From positions 19,771 to 83,770 of the forward strand of contig JAJFKU010000074.1 in the NCBI GenBank assembly GCA_021773035.1: DNA of 64,000 nucleotides, given 5' to 3'. The position numbers and the translations under genes were made by a program. Below, piece by piece: positions 45,023-52,783 of this stretch (the stretch's first letter is position 1; the number at the start of each line of letters is the position of its first letter). The notes beneath the pieces are model-generated. The model did not search any database and was not told the DNA's origin. It saw nothing but the letters and a program-made list of their open reading frames with translations. The DNA comes from Woeseiaceae bacterium (GTDB lineage Bacteria; Pseudomonadota; Gammaproteobacteria; Steroidobacterales; Woeseiaceae).

Positions 45023-45057
45023 TAATATATCAATAAGGACTTAAAAGTATATCAATA
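45023..45057. promoter_or_regulatory. Operator-like sites C1 and C2, 22-base direct repeat
   Basis: The 10-mer TATATCAATA occurs at 45026-45035 and again at 45048-45057, exactly 22 bases apart, about two helical turns. On the minus strand the cores read TTGATATATTA and TTGATATACTT, matching the other island sites. They lie between the divergent TonB receptor and CpcT-like genes. Confidence 0.7.
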
Positions 45058-45077
45058 GCACTTTAAAGGTGTAAGTT

Positions 45078-45962
45078 ATGTGCAAGCAGTTGTATTTACA
45101 GGTAAAAGTTTCTGCCCTGATTGTCCTGACCTTCGTACCGGTGGCCTCGTGCTGGGCGCAGGGGCAGGACGGCACGACGACTGCCCGCGATTTACAGGTT
45201 ATTGCGACTCTGTTGCAGGGCGGTTTTGACAACGCCAACCAGGCCTATTTCGACGTTCGTGGCAAGCGTGAGCCGAAACACCGGCGCCTGCATGTCGAAG
45301 TGCAGAGGATCTCGGCAGACGAATTCTCGGTGTCGGGTTTTTGGGATTCAAATCAGTCTTTAATCGCGCTGGACCAACTCTGGTCGCTGCGCGAAGATGC
45401 CGAAACGCGCACGGTACTCATGAGTGTCGCCGATCGTCAGACGGACAATCGTTGTGAGCTTCGGTGGCAGCGGGAAGCTGCACAGTTCAGGGCCGAATCC
45501 TCCGCCTGCCCCGTCGCGATTCCGCACGAAATTACTCTTAGCGAAAAACAACTCTGGATGAGTCTCGAAGACGCGCCGGGCAGCGGCTACCAGATGCATC
45601 GCACGCGCAGTTTTCAGTGCTATGCAGATGTTCCTGGTGTCGGCGGGGGGCGGGACGAGCCCTACGATCGATATGACGGTCTCGAAGTCCATGACCAGGG
45701 CGGGGCGGCATGGTTTACGACTAACGACGGGAGAGAGCTGGGTATCAGCCTGTTTTTAGTCGACTGGCCCATCAATAATTACGACGGCGTCTTTACTCGG
45801 GACTCGTTCGTCATTTATCTGAGCGAAAAACTTGACGGAAAAAACAAGGAACACGGTTACGCCTTCACGGTTCCCGGAGCCGATAGAATCGGTATTAACC
45901 TGAAGTGGATACTGGGTTCCTGCTTCATGAAATCGAATGCCGATCAAACGCCGTACATGTAG
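45078..45962 (+). CDS. CpcT/CpeT-family protein 2, exported
   Basis: A 294-residue protein with an AAAGGTG site before its ATG and a signal peptide of about 28 residues (ending SCWAQ). The mature part starts DLQVIATLLQGGFDNANQAYFD, the CpcT-type opening, and has RCELRWQREAAQFRAESSAC (C126, C144), the Cys pair shared with the other two copies. The YRQR motif is lost, so this is the most diverged copy. It ends with SCFMKSNADQTPYM. It probably binds a hydrophobic or chromophore-like ligand in the periplasm. An AhpD-like gene follows after 4 bases. Confidence 0.75.
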   Translation: MCKQLYLQVKVSALIVLTFVPVASCWAQGQDGTTTARDLQVIATLLQGGFDNANQAYFDVRGKREPKHRRLHVEVQRISADEFSVSGFWDSNQSLIALDQLWSLREDAETRTVLMSVADRQTDNRCELRWQREAAQFRAESSACPVAIPHEITLSEKQLWMSLEDAPGSGYQMHRTRSFQCYADVPGVGGGRDEPYDRYDGLEVHDQGGAAWFTTNDGRELGISLFLVDWPINNYDGVFTRDSFVIYLSEKLDGKNKEHGYAFTVPGADRIGINLKWILGSCFMKSNADQTPYM

Positions 45963-45966
45963 AGAC

Positions 45967-46521
45967 ATGAGCCGGATTCCAGCGCTACAACTCGAGTCGC
46001 TTCCCGCCGATCAACGAGCGGCTGTCCTCGATGCGGAGAAGTTGCTCGGCTTCGTTCCGAACGACGCCTTGATAATGGCACGAAATCCAGCATTGGCAGC
46101 CGCCTTCAGCGAGCTGGTAGCGACAGTTTACGCCCCGGGGGAGGTAGCCTCCGGACTGAAACGCCTGATCGGTCTCATCACCAGCAGCGCCGCGGGCTGT
46201 CAGTATTGTGTTGCTCACACCGCGTTTACGAGCGGCAGGCACGGCGTCAGCCAGGAAAAACTCGGGGCGGTCTGGACGTTTGAGACCAGTGATCAATTCA
46301 CAGCTGCGGAAAAGGCAGCATTGCGCGTGGCCCTGCACTCGGGCCAGTCACCGAATGCAGTTAGCGACGAGATGTTTGCCGAACTCGGCAAACATTTCAG
46401 CGAAGAGGCGCAGCTCGAGATTGTCGCGGTTATTTCGATGTTCGGTTTCCTGAATCGCTGGAATTCGACGCTGAGGACCGATCTGGAGTCACTGCCGCGC
46501 GCGGCGATAGCGGATATCTGA
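45967..46521 (+). CDS. AhpD-like / carboxymuconolactone decarboxylase family protein
   Basis: A 184-residue protein of the CMD/AhpD superfamily. The redox motif is C78-Q-Y-C81-V-A-H84, typical of AhpD-like alkylhydroperoxidases, and the surrounding helices (GLKRLIGLITSSAAG, TAAEKAALRVALHSGQSP, LEIVAVISMFGFLNRW) fit the family. It could reduce peroxides or act on ring-derived lactones. The start at 45967 lies 4 bases after the CpcT-like stop. It is in one operon with cpcT-like gene 2. Confidence 0.85.
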   Translation: MSRIPALQLESLPADQRAAVLDAEKLLGFVPNDALIMARNPALAAAFSELVATVYAPGEVASGLKRLIGLITSSAAGCQYCVAHTAFTSGRHGVSQEKLGAVWTFETSDQFTAAEKAALRVALHSGQSPNAVSDEMFAELGKHFSEEAQLEIVAVISMFGFLNRWNSTLRTDLESLPRAAIADI

Positions 46522-46542
46522 TTTCGTTTCGCCCAATGTCGA

Positions 46543-47250
46543 CTAGAGTTGCCTTGCCATAACGTCTTTGTAGGTGATTTCGAACCGTTCGAAGCGTCTT
46601 TCCACACCGTTATCTTCGCGGCGAACGCCGCTGAGTCTATTGTATGCCGAGTTCAGTCGGTCTTTTCGTTCATTGGTCACAACGGAAGATAAGTACATGC
46701 CGCCGAGTACTTCATATATCTCTACCTGTATCCAATGGCTGACCTCGTCGCCTCTGCTATCGAGCAAGTCCTCCAACAGGCTGATCGCGTGGTCAATTTG
46801 TCCTTGGGCTTTTTCCATTCTTGCCAAGTCTTTAGTGACCCTGGCAACAGTATCCCCGGGTGAGCAATTTCTACAATGTTCGACGCTATTCTTGTGATTG
46901 CCGAAGTTCTCTACCAGGAATCGGCTAATTCCAATTCGCTGGTCCTTGTCGGCACCCGCATCCATGAGCCATAGGCATTTTACTACCAGTTCCTCGTTCT
47001 CGGGGTTGTTCGTGATCGCTTCGTAGCACGCTTTGTAGAATTCCCGGTTGTTGGCGAGGAGCATGCTTTCGTCAATGCAGCATCTTTTTTTTCCCCTCCA
47101 GAGGGAGTCGAGTTCCCCGACGTTGTTCAGCTCCACGAGTTCGATTGAGTCATACCACTCCGGTTTCGGTATTTTCGTTTCGAAGGTTTCGCCGCTACCA
47201 CAGGCGCAGAGAATCGCGAAGGATAAAGCCGCGAGCAAATTTCTGGACAA
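46543..47250 (-). CDS. Lipoprotein of unknown function
   Basis: A 235-residue protein with a short lipoprotein signal ending ILCAC (C17). The mature part holds CC in KKRCCIDES and further Cys, then helical repeats (DTVARVTKDLARMEKAQGQI, DHAISLLEDLLDSRGDEV) that look TPR-like. I do not recognise a family. It looks less GC-rich than its neighbours, has no copy of the island operator and has no partner gene, so it may be a later insertion into the island. Confidence 0.7.
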   Translation of the reverse strand: MSRNLLAALSFAILCACGSGETFETKIPKPEWYDSIELVELNNVGELDSLWRGKKRCCIDESMLLANNREFYKACYEAITNNPENEELVVKCLWLMDAGADKDQRIGISRFLVENFGNHKNSVEHCRNCSPGDTVARVTKDLARMEKAQGQIDHAISLLEDLLDSRGDEVSHWIQVEIYEVLGGMYLSSVVTNERKDRLNSAYNRLSGVRREDNGVERRFERFEITYKDVMARQL

Positions 47251-47337
47251 CAGAATCTCTCCTTTCGGTAGTCAAATATCTGAACATTTGCTTTCGGCCA
47301 AAAACAGGTACTGACTCACAACAGGGCGTATTCGTCG

Positions 47338-48339
47338 CTATTCGCCACCAACAACAACGATTGCTTTGCCCACATTCTTGCCCTGCATCAGTCTCGAAAA
47401 CGCCCTCGGTGCGTTTTCGAGACCTTCGGCCCGGTCTTCGAGGTACTGGATCCGGCCTTCGCGGAGCCAGCGGCTGACTTCCGTGACCATTTCCTCTCGC
47501 AGGTCTTCATGGTCATAGACCACCATGCCGCGAACGGTGGCGCGGGCCTTGATGATGAAGGCCGGATTTGGGCCCGGTGGCATCTCGTCGCTGTTGTACT
47601 GTGCCATCAGGCCGCACAAAACGACACGGGCACCAATGGAGAGACGTTCCATTGCGGCTTGCAACATGTCGCCGCCGACATTGTCGAAGTACACGTCGAT
47701 GCCGTCAGGACAGGCGCGATCCAGACCTTTGCGCAGATCGCCCGACTTGTAACTGACTGCTTCGTCGAACCCGGCCACCCCGGTAACCCAGGCGCACTTT
47801 TCCGCGGCGCCCGCGATGCCGACGATTCTGCAACCCTTGATCTTCGCAATCTGTCCGACCAGCGAACCGACGGCGCCCGAGGCTGCCGACACGACGACGA
47901 TATCCCCGGATTTCGGTTCGCCAAGCCGCAGCAGTCCGGCGTAAGCCGTCAGGCCGGGCATGCCGAGGATACCGAGAAAAGTCGACAGTGGGCCGACGGC
48001 GGGGTCGAGCTTTCTCGCGTGCGCGGCTTCGATAACAGGGTGCGACTGCCAGCCGCTGTGCGCGGCAACGATATCGCCGGCGGCAAAGCCGGCATTATTC
48101 GATACCAGGACGCGGCTAATCGCTTCGCCGGCCATGAGTTGCCCCGGCAAGACGGCGCCGGACATATGCCGGCCGCTGATCTTGCCGCGCAGGTAGGGGT
48201 CCAGCGACAGGTAGATGGTCTCGCACTGCAATTCCCCGTCTCCGGCGGCTTCGATGGGCGCTGTGGTGATCTCGAAGTCGTCCGCTACAGGTATGCCCGT
48301 GCTTTGGCGCTTTAGTAGTACTTTGGTGTTATCGGTCAC
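47338..48339 (-). CDS. NADP-dependent oxidoreductase, CurA/prostaglandin-reductase type (copy 1)
   Basis: A 333-residue zinc-independent medium-chain reductase. The opening VLLKRQSTGIPVADDFEI and LYLSLDPYLRGKISG-like segment (IYLSLDPYLRG) fit the CurA/leukotriene B4 dehydrogenase group. The nucleotide loop is VVSAASGAVGSLVGQIAKIKG, with ARVVLCGLMAQYN later. It reduces a conjugated C=C bond (alpha,beta-unsaturated ketone or similar) using NADPH. It is monocistronic and divergent from the FAD-linked oxidase gene across operator site D. A second copy lies at 54548. Confidence 0.88.
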   Translation of the reverse strand: MTDNTKVLLKRQSTGIPVADDFEITTAPIEAAGDGELQCETIYLSLDPYLRGKISGRHMSGAVLPGQLMAGEAISRVLVSNNAGFAAGDIVAAHSGWQSHPVIEAAHARKLDPAVGPLSTFLGILGMPGLTAYAGLLRLGEPKSGDIVVVSAASGAVGSLVGQIAKIKGCRIVGIAGAAEKCAWVTGVAGFDEAVSYKSGDLRKGLDRACPDGIDVYFDNVGGDMLQAAMERLSIGARVVLCGLMAQYNSDEMPPGPNPAFIIKARATVRGMVVYDHEDLREEMVTEVSRWLREGRIQYLEDRAEGLENAPRAFSRLMQGKNVGKAIVVVGGE

Positions 48340-48363
48340 GATGGTGCCTCTCCGGGCTTGGAT

Positions 48364-48385
48364 GGTATAATGATATATAAATAAT
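48364..48385. promoter_or_regulatory. Operator-like site D
   Basis: An AT-rich segment starting GGTATAATGATATATAAAT lies between the divergent reductase and FAD-oxidase genes. Its core AATGATATATAAATAA aligns with TATTGATATATTATTAA of site C1 and shares GGTAT with site F at 60396. Confidence 0.65.
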
Positions 48386-48403
48386 ACTTATAGGGGCTAA
48401 GCT

Positions 48404-49960
48404 TTGCTACAGGAATTGAACCGGGTTGTCGGAACGGAGCACGTTCGGACGGACGAAAGCAGCTGCATCCTCTACGCTCAGGACGTGTACACCAAGGGAT
48501 TGCCGGCGCTGGCCGTCGTCAGTCCGGCGAACACGCGGGAACTGGCGGACAGCGTTCGAACAGCCGCGGCGGCGGGGCACGCGGTCATCGCACGCGGCGG
48601 TGGCATGTCCTACACGTCCGGCTATGTGCCGACGGAGCCCGGCAGCGTTATTGTCGACACGCAGCGTATGGATCAGGTCCTCGAAATCAACGCCGAGGAT
48701 ATGTATGTGACGGTGCAGGCTGGCTGTACCTGGAAGAATCTCTACGAAAGACTGCAGGGCAGCGGTCTGCGAACGCCGTTTTGGGGGACGCTGTCCGGTA
48801 TCCACGCGACGGTCGGTGGCAGCGTTTCGCAGAACGGTATTTTTTGGGGTTCCGGGAAATATGGGTCGGCAGTCGACTCCGTGGTATCGCTCGAGGTCGT
48901 TCTGGCGGACGGCAGTGTCGTCACGACGGGCGCGGCCGCAAGACACGACGGCGCACCGTTCTTTCGCCACTACGGTCCCGATCTGAGCGGTTTGTTCGCC
49001 TGTGACGCAGGGGCGCTCGGCATCAAGGCCACCGTTAGCTTGCGCCTGATTCCGGAAACACCGCATCGCCAGGGAATGTCCTTCGATTTTGCGGACTACG
49101 CTGCGCTTATCGAAGCGATGAGCGACATCTCTCGCAGCGGCCTCGCCGACGAATGTTTTGCGTTTGACCCGAATCTGCAGACGGTACGTATGCAGCGGGA
49201 GAGCCTGATGAGCGACGTCAAGAAATTCGCCGGTGTTCTGAAGTCGGCGGGTTCGATCGTTGGCGCGATAAAAGACGGTGCCAAAGTCGCGATCGCGGGC
49301 CGCGGATTTATGAAAGGTGTGCAGTACTCGCTGCACGTATTGATCGAAGAACGCCTGCAGGGTCCCGCTAAAGCGGCCGCCACCGATATTCGTGCAATCT
49401 GCGCAGCTCGTGGCGGTGTCGAAATCGAGAACAGTATCCCGACAATCCTGCGCGCGAATCCCTTTACGCCGTTGAACAACATGGTCGGTCCTAACGGGGA
49501 GCGCTGGGTTCCTGTGCACACGATCCTGCCGCATTCGAAGGCGAAGGCAACCTTCGATGCGGTTACCGAATTGTTTGCCGAGAACGACGCGGAAATGGAA
49601 AAACACGGTATCGGCCGCGGCTTCCTCCTCGCAACCATCGCCCACAACGGCTTCGTTATCGAACCGGTCTTCTTTACACCTGACGAACTCAACGAAATTC
49701 ACGAAGCGACGGTCGAAGCGGGCGTGTTGAAGAAGTTACGCGGCTTCGACGCCAACCCCGAAGCACGGGCCGTTACCGCGCGCCTCAGGACCGAGCTCAT
49801 TCGTGTGTTCCGCGAAAACGGCGGCATCCATATGCAGATCGGCAAGTCCTATCCCTACAAAGAGAGCCTGCGGCCTGAATCCTGGCGCCTTGTTGAGGCT
49901 TTGAAAACGGCTGTTGACCCCGGGAAACGCATTAACCCCGGTTCGCTGGGTCTCGATTAA
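48404..49960 (+). CDS. FAD-linked oxidase (PCMH/VAO type)
   Basis: A 518-residue flavoenzyme. The FAD-binding PCMH domain has VIARGGGMSYTSGYVP (about 61-76), LYERLQGSGLRTPFWGTLSGIHATVGGSVSQNG and LFACDAGALGIKATVSLRLIP. The C-terminal FAD-oxidase domain ends with VDPGKRINPGSLGLD, the usual closing motif. Relatives oxidise 2-hydroxyacids, alkylphenols or alkyl side chains. The start is TTG at 48404, 8 bases after AGGGG. Its stop overlaps the convergent nitrilase gene by 4 bases. Which bond it oxidises here is unknown. Confidence 0.88.
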   Translation: MLQELNRVVGTEHVRTDESSCILYAQDVYTKGLPALAVVSPANTRELADSVRTAAAAGHAVIARGGGMSYTSGYVPTEPGSVIVDTQRMDQVLEINAEDMYVTVQAGCTWKNLYERLQGSGLRTPFWGTLSGIHATVGGSVSQNGIFWGSGKYGSAVDSVVSLEVVLADGSVVTTGAAARHDGAPFFRHYGPDLSGLFACDAGALGIKATVSLRLIPETPHRQGMSFDFADYAALIEAMSDISRSGLADECFAFDPNLQTVRMQRESLMSDVKKFAGVLKSAGSIVGAIKDGAKVAIAGRGFMKGVQYSLHVLIEERLQGPAKAAATDIRAICAARGGVEIENSIPTILRANPFTPLNNMVGPNGERWVPVHTILPHSKAKATFDAVTELFAENDAEMEKHGIGRGFLLATIAHNGFVIEPVFFTPDELNEIHEATVEAGVLKKLRGFDANPEARAVTARLRTELIRVFRENGGIHMQIGKSYPYKESLRPESWRLVEALKTAVDPGKRINPGSLGLD

Positions 49961-51003
49961 ATGAGCTTGTCATCCGATAACTTCCGGATCGTAGCGCGTT
50001 GCGCTTCTATGAAGTGCGAGCGTTCGGGTAGCCGTACTTTGCCGTCGTTGTCGAGCAACGAGTTCGCTGGGTAGAAACTGGTCTCGCTGTAGCTGCTGCC
50101 GAATAACTCGAGACGCTGGCGCGCGAAGTAGTTTGGCATACCGGGCTTTGCTCGATTCGCACGTAGCGCCGGCAGATCGATTTCCGCATGAGCGACCATC
50201 GTCTCGCCGTTTGCAGCGCTCACCAGTACACGACCTTTGTAGTCGACAATCTTCGACATGCCGTCAACGGAGTGAGCCGGGATACCCTCTCCGTGGACGC
50301 CGGCCGTGTTTGCCGATATCACGTAGACGAGGTTTTCAATCGCCCGGGCACGCCGCGCAATTTCCTTCGGCGTCATGTCGGGGCTGGCCACTTCGCTGGT
50401 CGGGTGCAGGATGATTTCCGCGCCGCGTAAGGCATGCGCGCGCACTATTTCCGGAAACAGGATTTCCTCCGAAGCGCAGCACGCCAGTCTGCCGATTGGC
50501 GTGTCGGCCACGGGAAAGACCGCATCGATGCCGTAGATATCGAGGTATTTGTCCCAGACATCGTGTGGCGTAGGTGCGAACATCGAAATCAGCCGCCGGT
50601 AACGCAGAATCACTTCACCTGCGGGGTCGATAATGAAGCAGGCCTGGAAGTAAAAACCCGGGAAGTGCGCATCGGTCTCGTAGGCGTTTCCCGCCAGCCA
50701 GATCCCGTGCCTCAGGGCAACTCGCGAGAGTGCATCGTATTCCGGCCCGTCAACAGCGATCGCCGCCTTGTCCGCCCAGCCGCCGATGGTTTCCCCCACC
50801 GGGTAGCCGGTCATGAAGTACTCCGGAAGAACGACCAGTCGCAGCGACGGCCCGGTAAGCACCAGTGAACCGCGAATCTGCTCGTCTATGCGCGCGATTG
50901 CGGTCATCATCGCCGAGCGGGCGCCGTCCTTGTCAACGTTATTGACGGAGTCGCAGCGCGTTTGCAGCGCGAGTGCGGTATAGCGATCGATCGTCCCAGT
51001 CAT
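49957..51003 (-). CDS. Carbon-nitrogen hydrolase (nitrilase superfamily), variant active site
   Basis: A 348-residue nitrilase-superfamily protein. The catalytic Glu is E61 (VVLPEYFMTGYP). The Lys position, usually Y-R-K, reads RYRRL (R136/R137). The nucleophile region is IGRLACCASEEILFPEI, with C175 and C176 and more residues between Cys and F-P-E than in the usual C-x-D-x-x-F-P-E. I recall this A-C-x-A-S-E-E-I form from a subgroup of nitrilase-related proteins. It may hydrolyse a linear amide or carbamoyl group formed after ring opening, which is inference. It is the last gene of the nine-gene minus-strand operon. Confidence 0.82.
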   Translation of the reverse strand: MTGTIDRYTALALQTRCDSVNNVDKDGARSAMMTAIARIDEQIRGSLVLTGPSLRLVVLPEYFMTGYPVGETIGGWADKAAIAVDGPEYDALSRVALRHGIWLAGNAYETDAHFPGFYFQACFIIDPAGEVILRYRRLISMFAPTPHDVWDKYLDIYGIDAVFPVADTPIGRLACCASEEILFPEIVRAHALRGAEIILHPTSEVASPDMTPKEIARRARAIENLVYVISANTAGVHGEGIPAHSVDGMSKIVDYKGRVLVSAANGETMVAHAEIDLPALRANRAKPGMPNYFARQRLELFGSSYSETSFYPANSLLDNDGKVRLPERSHFIEAQRATIRKLSDDKLI

Positions 51004-51005
51004 GC

Positions 51006-51299
51006 CTAGTCACCTGTAATTTCGACGAGATAGACATCGACTTCGGCGGCGCCTTCGCGGAATTTCCTGACCCCAGCATACTCGGGGGAATTCCAGAACT
51101 CGCGCGCAGCGTCCATCGATGGCCATTCCGATACGACAATCTTGCGATTGTCGGGCTTGCCTTCAAGTTGATCAACTGCAGCGCGTATGCAGCGGTAGCG
51201 GCCGCCGAACTTGGTAATCAGCTCCGGCATTCGTTTCCCGTACTCCATGAACTGCTGCGGGTTGGAAATGTCCGCCTGAATAAACATGAATGCGCCCAT
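51006..51299 (-). CDS. DUF1330-family small protein
   Basis: A 97-residue alpha/beta ferredoxin-like protein. FMFIQADISNPQQFMEYGKRMPELITKFGGRYRCI is the DUF1330 opening, and KIVVSEWPSMDAAREFWNSPEY is its second conserved part. Such dimeric domains occur near catabolic enzymes and may be small monooxygenase-, isomerase- or lyase-like proteins; no reaction is established. It lies 2 bases before the nitrilase gene and 15 after the membrane protein gene. Confidence 0.85.
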   Translation of the reverse strand: MGAFMFIQADISNPQQFMEYGKRMPELITKFGGRYRCIRAAVDQLEGKPDNRKIVVSEWPSMDAAREFWNSPEYAGVRKFREGAAEVDVYLVEITGD

Positions 51300-51314
51300 C
51301 TTAAGCTCCCGGTT

Positions 51315-51977
51315 TTAGATTAAATGCAGGCCCAGTGCTGCGCTGCCGAGCAGGCCTGCCCATATTGTGACGACGAACGGACGTGTTGCTCCGAGGCTGT
51401 CCCGGATAGCGGCATTGTCCGCGTCGCTCGCGTCGCCGCTGGCCAGCTTTGTAAACGCAGGACCGAAGCGACGTAGTTTGATTCGCACGATCAGTCCGCA
51501 GCCCACGAGGCTGCCGAAGATCATGAGTTTGGCCGCAACCCAGTAGGGAATTGCGGCGCTGGCAGCGCTCAGTGCAGCGCCCCCGACGCCGATCAGGCCG
51601 AGCGACAGGCTGAGTCGAAACCAGAAATCGAATGTCGTCAGAATGGTCTTGCCTTTGCTCTGTCTGGCGCTGTGCAGCGTTATGACCATCGCCAGCCAGG
51701 CGGCCGCCAGCAGCCAGATGATCGTCATGGTTCCTGTATCGATCGGTAGCGCGCCCAGACGCCAGGCGAGATGCGTTCCCAGCGGCAGCATCAGGGTCAT
51801 GCAGATCCGCGGCGCCTGATCCAGGGCAAAAAGTATCTTCGCCGTCGCAACGCGAACGTCGGTTGGCAGTTTTTCATTGGCAACGAAGTAACTGCAATAG
51901 AACACGCCGAGATCGCCGCCGAGCCAATAGGCGAAGCCGACGAGGTGTAGAAATTTGACGAGCAGGTATTCGCTCAC
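51315..51977 (-). CDS. DUF2269/CopD-like heme-type membrane protein (copy 1)
   Basis: A 220-residue protein with about five or six helices. The first helix is YLLVKFLHLVGFAYWLGGDLGVF with H11, and H69 lies in the second (LMLPLGTHLAW). The paralogue at 61877 has His at exactly the same positions, as well as K8 and the Y-W-L-G-G motif, so these residues are probably heme b ligands or otherwise functional. The fold resembles DUF2269, CopD and HemJ-type proteins. It overlaps the alpha/beta-hydrolase gene by 4 bases. Confidence 0.72.
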   Translation of the reverse strand: MSEYLLVKFLHLVGFAYWLGGDLGVFYCSYFVANEKLPTDVRVATAKILFALDQAPRICMTLMLPLGTHLAWRLGALPIDTGTMTIIWLLAAAWLAMVITLHSARQSKGKTILTTFDFWFRLSLSLGLIGVGGAALSAASAAIPYWVAAKLMIFGSLVGCGLIVRIKLRRFGPAFTKLASGDASDADNAAIRDSLGATRPFVVTIWAGLLGSAALGLHLI

Positions 51978-52783
51978 CGGTCCGGTTCCAGGGCAGCGGC
52001 GATGCGTTTGCTTATCGCGTGCGCGCCCGCCTCGAAAACCGCGGCTGTAACCTCCGGGACATCGACGAGAGTAGCGTCCGGAATGACGGATGCCGCCGCA
52101 GTTGTTGGTGCGTGCAGGGAGGATTGTGTCGCAAGGCAGACTACATCTCCTTTGAGTGCAGAGAGGCGGGTCTCACAATCGTAGGTGAACGCCGCTCTAA
52201 ACGCCGCGCAGTCTTCGCTGCCTGAGCGCAGACGTTCGGCGAATAACTCGAAGGCGCGGCGCAGGGGCACATGATCCAGCCGGCCGGACACGTCGAACTT
52301 CCATGCACCGGCCAGGCATTCGAGATCGGCCCCGACCGGTAATGGCCGTGTCATCTTTTCACGCAGCGCATCCTGCTGCTCGGTCGTGAAATAGGGAATG
52401 TCGCAAAGCAGGAGGCGGCGGACGCGGTCGGGTTTTGCCTGCTTCATTTCGGCGGCGATCAGGCAGCCGGTGTGAAAGCCCAACAGGTCGTAAGGCTCAG
52501 CGACGGAGGAAGATTCCAGCGCTTGTGTTGCGGCACGTGCATAGTCGGCAACGGTGAGGGGTTCCTGCGGACTGTCGGAACCGCCGTAGCCGGGGTAATC
52601 GATAGCGAGCACGCGCCGGCCTGCGTTCAACAACGGCATTACCGTAGTGAAGTACAGTCCACTCGCCGGAGCCGGGTGCAGGCAGACGAGCGGAGCTGAG
52701 ATTTCGTCGCCGGTCGCAGCGATACTTCGCACGTGAACTTGCCCATACGAAGTGTCGGCGTAGTGCTTTCGGATCGTTGTCAT
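51974..52783 (-). CDS. Alpha/beta-hydrolase fold protein with GFHTG elbow (copy 1)
   Basis: A 269-residue alpha/beta-hydrolase. Typical segments are PLVCLHPAPASGLYF, RVLAIDYPGYGGSDSP and a C-terminal GAHAISKRI with the catalytic-type His. The nucleophile elbow, normally G-x-S-x-G, reads LLGFHTGCL, with H104 where Ser would be. The paralogue at 59523 has the same change (GYHTG), so it is not a sequencing error. A different mechanism or a non-hydrolytic role is possible. It overlaps the MFS gene by 4 bases. Confidence 0.82.
   Translation of the reverse strand: MTTIRKHYADTSYGQVHVRSIAATGDEISAPLVCLHPAPASGLYFTTVMPLLNAGRRVLAIDYPGYGGSDSPQEPLTVADYARAATQALESSSVAEPYDLLGFHTGCLIAAEMKQAKPDRVRRLLLCDIPYFTTEQQDALREKMTRPLPVGADLECLAGAWKFDVSGRLDHVPLRRAFELFAERLRSGSEDCAAFRAAFTYDCETRLSALKGDVVCLATQSSLHAPTTAAASVIPDATLVDVPEVTAAVFEAGAHAISKRIAAALEPDR

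Noticed and set aside
48407..49702. A 431-codon open frame on the minus strand
   Set aside because: It lies wholly inside the FAD-linked oxidase gene, has no recognisable domain, and such long antisense frames are common in GC-rich coding DNA.
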